DNA of 9,788 nt, from positions 1-9,788 of the forward strand of contig CALHBW010000528.1 of NCBI GenBank assembly GCA_937930625.1. Direction: 5' to 3'. The stretch's first letter is position 1. Each line of letters starts with the position of its first letter. Positions 7,623 through 9,788 of the stretch are shown here, one piece after another. The DNA is from an uncultured Saprospiraceae bacterium (GTDB lineage Bacteria > Bacteroidota > Bacteroidia > Chitinophagales > Saprospiraceae). Made by a program: the position numbers and the translations under genes. Under the pieces are notes generated by a model. That model saw only the letters and a program-made list of their open reading frames with translations, was not told the DNA's origin and did no database searches.

Positions 7623-7626
7623 CTAA
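7599..7626. repeat. Heptanucleotide tandem array (unit GAACTAT), four copies
   Basis: Plus-strand units GAACTAT, GAACTAT, CAACTGA, GAACTAA in exact register. The last copy covers the TAG stop codon of the ABC exporter (7623-7625), so the stop itself is repeat-derived or was overlapped by repeat growth. Confidence 0.85.
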
Positions 7627-9407
7627 CCCAACTCCACCATTTCACGAAATACTTCACTTTTCTGTATGAGTTTTTCATAATTTCCTTCTGCTACAATGCG
7701 TCCTTTTTCCAACAAATAAATACAATCAGCATGACGTACTGTAGAAAGCCGATGTGCGATAACGATGACGGTCAAATCTTCTGAAAATACCCGAAGCGAA
7801 TCAATCACGGCAGACTCCGTAATGCTGTCGAGTGCGCTCGTCGCTTCATCCAAAATCAAGACCTTCGGCTGTCGGTACAAGGCACGCGCCAAACCAAGTC
7901 GTTGACGCTGACCGCCACTCAATCTTACGCCTTGTTCACCGATAATCGTTTGGTAACCTTCTGGCAATTCATTACATATAAAATTATGTATATTAGCGAC
8001 TTGTGTAGCTTTCTCCAAGTGTTTTTGATTGACTTCTTCATCGTACTGACCAATAGCGATATTGCGTTGCACCGAGTCGTCAAATAAGAAAACTTCTTGC
8101 GGCACATAAGCAATTTGACGCTGCCAAGTCAAAGCATTATCAACAGACAAAACATGGTCGTCAATTTTTATATGTCCTTTTTGCGGGTGCAATAAACCCG
8201 TCATCAAGTCCACCAGAGTTGTCTTGCCCGACCCCGTAGAACCGACAAAAGCAATCGTCTTTCCCTTTGGAATCACCACATTCAAATCGGAAATAACAGC
8301 CGGACTCGCATCCTCATAATGGAAGCTGATATTCTCCAATTTTAGGTACGCACTAAAGTCGCTAATTGGATTTTTTATAGGGGCAGATTGTTGTAAAGGA
8401 ACGTCTTTCTGCAAATCTTTTTTCAGAACTTCTATCGTCGGAAAAGTGTGGCGAAGTTTGATAGCTGCACCATAAATTTTCTGCAAAGCAGGCAACAAAC
8501 GATAACCCGCCAATACATATAAGGTCAGCATCGGCAGCACTTGTTGAAGGCTTTGTCCGCGAGAAATCAAAAACAACAGCAATACTATAACGCCGCCAAA
8601 AGCAAAAATCTCTACCACATGTCGCGGCGTAATAGACACCAAATGCACACGCGGCTGTATTTGGCTAAAACGTTCAGAAACAACATCGTAGCGGCGATAA
8701 AAGAAATCCTGAACGCCATAAACTCTGAAAGTTTTGATGCCTTCCAACAGTTCTTTCAGATTGACAAAACGAAATTGATTTAGCGAAATTCGCTCCTTGC
8801 CGAGTCGTGTCAAATAACGTCTTCGGGCAAAGTAAACCAAAACATAAGCTACACCCAAAACTGATAAAGTCACCAATGCGATTGTCGGATTTACAATAAT
8901 TAATAAGGTAAAAATTAGGAGGGAAACAATAATTTGGGCAATGAGTTCACACAAAGGGGTAAGTACTCCTGTAGTTACTTTTCCGACCTCAACTACGAGA
9001 TTGGTGAGCAATTCGGACGTATTATGTGTTAGGAAAAATCCGTAAGATTTTCGCAAATATACACGCAACAAACGCATCCCCAATTGGTAAGATACATCCC
9101 AAGTGAATTTCTGTTGCAGCCATGATGCGAAAATTTTAAATAGATTGGACACCGTAATCAATACTAGAACCAATATGCCGGATGCAATCAATATTTCTCG
9201 CTCTGATTCAAAATTGAAAGCGTAATATACTTTGCTCAACCATTGGTTTTCAAGCAATTGTCCCGGATTCGCGGCTATCTGCATAAAAGGCAACACCGAT
9301 GCTATCCCCACCACTTCCAATATCGCCATGACAAGGATAACCATTAATAAGCGGGTGAATTGCCATCGTTCAGAGCGTGTCAGTATGGATAGTATTTCTT
9401 TGATAAT
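7623..9407 (-). CDS. ABC exporter, fused permease and ATPase, PglK/MsbA-like
   Basis: An inner-membrane half-transporter that would work as a homodimer. Numbered from the first in-frame ATG (9344-9342), residues 1-290 form the membrane domain. The run YRLLPALQKIYGAAIKLRH (281-299) recalls PglK-type lipid-linked oligosaccharide flippases. The ATPase domain is complete: Walker A GSTGSGKTT 368-376, Q-loop Gln416, signature LSGGQ 475-479, Walker B VLILDE 495-500, switch His531. The start is a puzzle: ATG 9344 falls inside the first membrane helix, yet the frame stays open back to TAA 9485-9483. Residues upstream of that ATG (IIKEILSILTRSERWQFTRL) look like the normal family N-terminus. No ATG, GTG or TTG exists there, so initiation at ATT 9407-9405, ATC 9404-9402 or CTG 9383-9381 is proposed. 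Cargo may be the NRPS product or an unrelated lipid-linked glycan; the sequence does not decide. Confidence 0.9.
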   Translation of the reverse strand: MIKEILSILTRSERWQFTRLLMVILVMAILEVVGIASVLPFMQIAANPGQLLENQWLSKVYYAFNFESEREILIASGILVLVLITVSNLFKIFASWLQQKFTWDVSYQLGMRLLRVYLRKSYGFFLTHNTSELLTNLVVEVGKVTTGVLTPLCELIAQIIVSLLIFTLLIIVNPTIALVTLSVLGVAYVLVYFARRRYLTRLGKERISLNQFRFVNLKELLEGIKTFRVYGVQDFFYRRYDVVSERFSQIQPRVHLVSITPRHVVEIFAFGGVIVLLLFLISRGQSLQQVLPMLTLYVLAGYRLLPALQKIYGAAIKLRHTFPTIEVLKKDLQKDVPLQQSAPIKNPISDFSAYLKLENISFHYEDASPAVISDLNVVIPKGKTIAFVGSTGSGKTTLVDLMTGLLHPQKGHIKIDDHVLSVDNALTWQRQIAYVPQEVFLFDDSVQRNIAIGQYDEEVNQKHLEKATQVANIHNFICNELPEGYQTIIGEQGVRLSGGQRQRLGLARALYRQPKVLILDEATSALDSITESAVIDSLRVFSEDLTVIVIAHRLSTVRHADCIYLLEKGRIVAEGNYEKLIQKSEVFREMVELG

Positions 9408-9456
9408 TTGATATTTATTTGATTGTAAAATTGGTTGATTGCGGTACTGATTACTT

Positions 9457-9484
9457 GAAATTTGGGATTTGTTTTTTGGAATTT
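9457..9484. repeat. Heptanucleotide tandem array (minus-strand unit AAATCCC), four degenerate copies
   Basis: On the minus strand the units are AAATTCC, AAAAAAC, AAATCCC, AAATTTC at 7 nt spacing. The array lies just downstream (in the sense of transcription) of the TAA that bounds the exporter frame. It therefore belongs to the leader and argues that exporter translation begins after it. Confidence 0.65.
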
Positions 9485-9491
9485 ATGGTGG

Positions 9492-9499
9492 CTAAGGTA
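9492..9499 (-). promoter_or_regulatory. Possible -7 element of a Bacteroidota promoter for the exporter operon
   Basis: The minus strand reads TACCTTAG, one mismatch from the TAnnTTTG -7 consensus of Bacteroidota. Transcription would begin near 9485-9487, just before the AAATCCC array. The expected upstream -33 TTTG is not clear; only a T-run lies at about the right distance. Weak call. Confidence 0.25.
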
Positions 9500-9660
9500 T
9501 TGTAATTTTTATTAATAATGAAAAAAAATAGTTTATACGAAAAAAATTAACACAAAAACACACATAAATAAAAAATGAAACTTATATTTATGCGAAATTT
9601 GAAGAAAAAGTGTTGCGTACAAATTACAAATAATTAAAAATCATCTCCATACTACTATAC

Positions 9661-9788
9661 ATGGCTCAAAAAACCCAAAAGAAAACGTCTTGCTGAATTT
9701 ATTTCAGCATCTCCCAGACGATGAAAAACTATGTCGGGCAGAAGCTACAAATCGCTGTTTTATAGCAAAATACGAAATTGTAGCTCAC
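9661..9788 (+). pseudogene. Possible frameshifted start of an unidentified gene, cut by window edge
   Basis: ATG 9661-9663 opens a peptide that stops at TGA 9694-9696. The frame starting with GAA 9681-9683 continues open to the window end and has the more protein-like sequence. An A6 run at 9668-9673 lies between. With seven As the product would start MAQKNPKENVLLNLF and read on. A sequencing error, a true mutation or a chance ORF cannot be told apart here. Confidence 0.25.
9691..9709. repeat. Small inverted repeat TGCTGAA-TTTAT-TTCAGCA
   Basis: Perfect 7 bp arms with a 5-nt spacer. No T-tract follows on either strand, so it is not called a terminator. It lies inside the possible plus-strand coding frame at the right edge and may be a chance match. 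Confidence 0.4.

Larger units (their letters stand above)
9486..9788. other. Right-end region: AT-rich gap plus possible disrupted plus-strand gene start
   Basis: From 9486 to about 9660 the DNA is very AT-rich and I see no gene, only the weak minus-strand promoter candidate. On the plus strand a frame is open from 9603 to the end of the window (62 codons). Its last part, from about 9681, reads like protein (NLFQHLPDDEKLC, then RAEATNRC). It has no in-frame ATG. An ATG at 9661 is in another frame and stops after 11 codons. One extra A in the A6 run at 9668-9673 would join that ATG to the open frame. I do not recognise the protein family. Confidence 0.4.

Overview
The window looks like a piece of a Bacteroidota chromosome. 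Every gene start lacks a convincing Shine-Dalgarno sequence, the gaps are AT-rich, and the gaps carry degenerate 7-8 nt tandem repeats plus a TCCCGAT-N2-ATCGGGA palindrome of a kind I associate with this phylum. The phylum is an inference; closer placement (for example Saprospiraceae- or Cytophagia-like) cannot be decided from the sequence alone.

Four genes lie on the minus strand and read from right to left. First is a PglK/MsbA-type ABC exporter (7623 to about 9407). After a 160 bp gap comes a HupE/UreJ-family membrane protein with a signal peptide (6158-7462). After 48 bp comes a 1929-residue nonribosomal peptide synthetase (NRPS; 320-6109) with architecture C-A-T-C-T-TE. Overlapping the end of the NRPS by 29 bp is an Sfp-type 4'-phosphopantetheinyl transferase (348 to 1, running off the left edge). 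Spacing and shared direction suggest an operon. The transferase would charge the two carrier-protein serines of the NRPS, the NRPS would build and release a small peptide or amide, and the exporter could carry it or a lipid-linked form out. The HupE-like protein has no obvious role in this. The last ~300 bp on the right (9486-9788) are mostly non-coding AT-rich DNA plus the possible frame-disturbed start of a plus-strand gene.

Three features stand out. (1) A 168 bp, stop-free, palindrome-bearing segment resembling intergenic repeat DNA sits in frame inside the NRPS, in the linker between the first C domain and the A domain. (2) Every gene junction of the cluster carries its own short tandem array (period 7 at four places, period 8 at one), and one array is translated as the N-terminus of the phosphopantetheinyl transferase. 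(3) The NRPS is unusual in itself: module 2 has no adenylation domain, the thioesterase has Cys in place of the nucleophilic Ser, and the A-domain specificity code (D-S-A-L-M-A-E-V-W-K) is not one I recognise.
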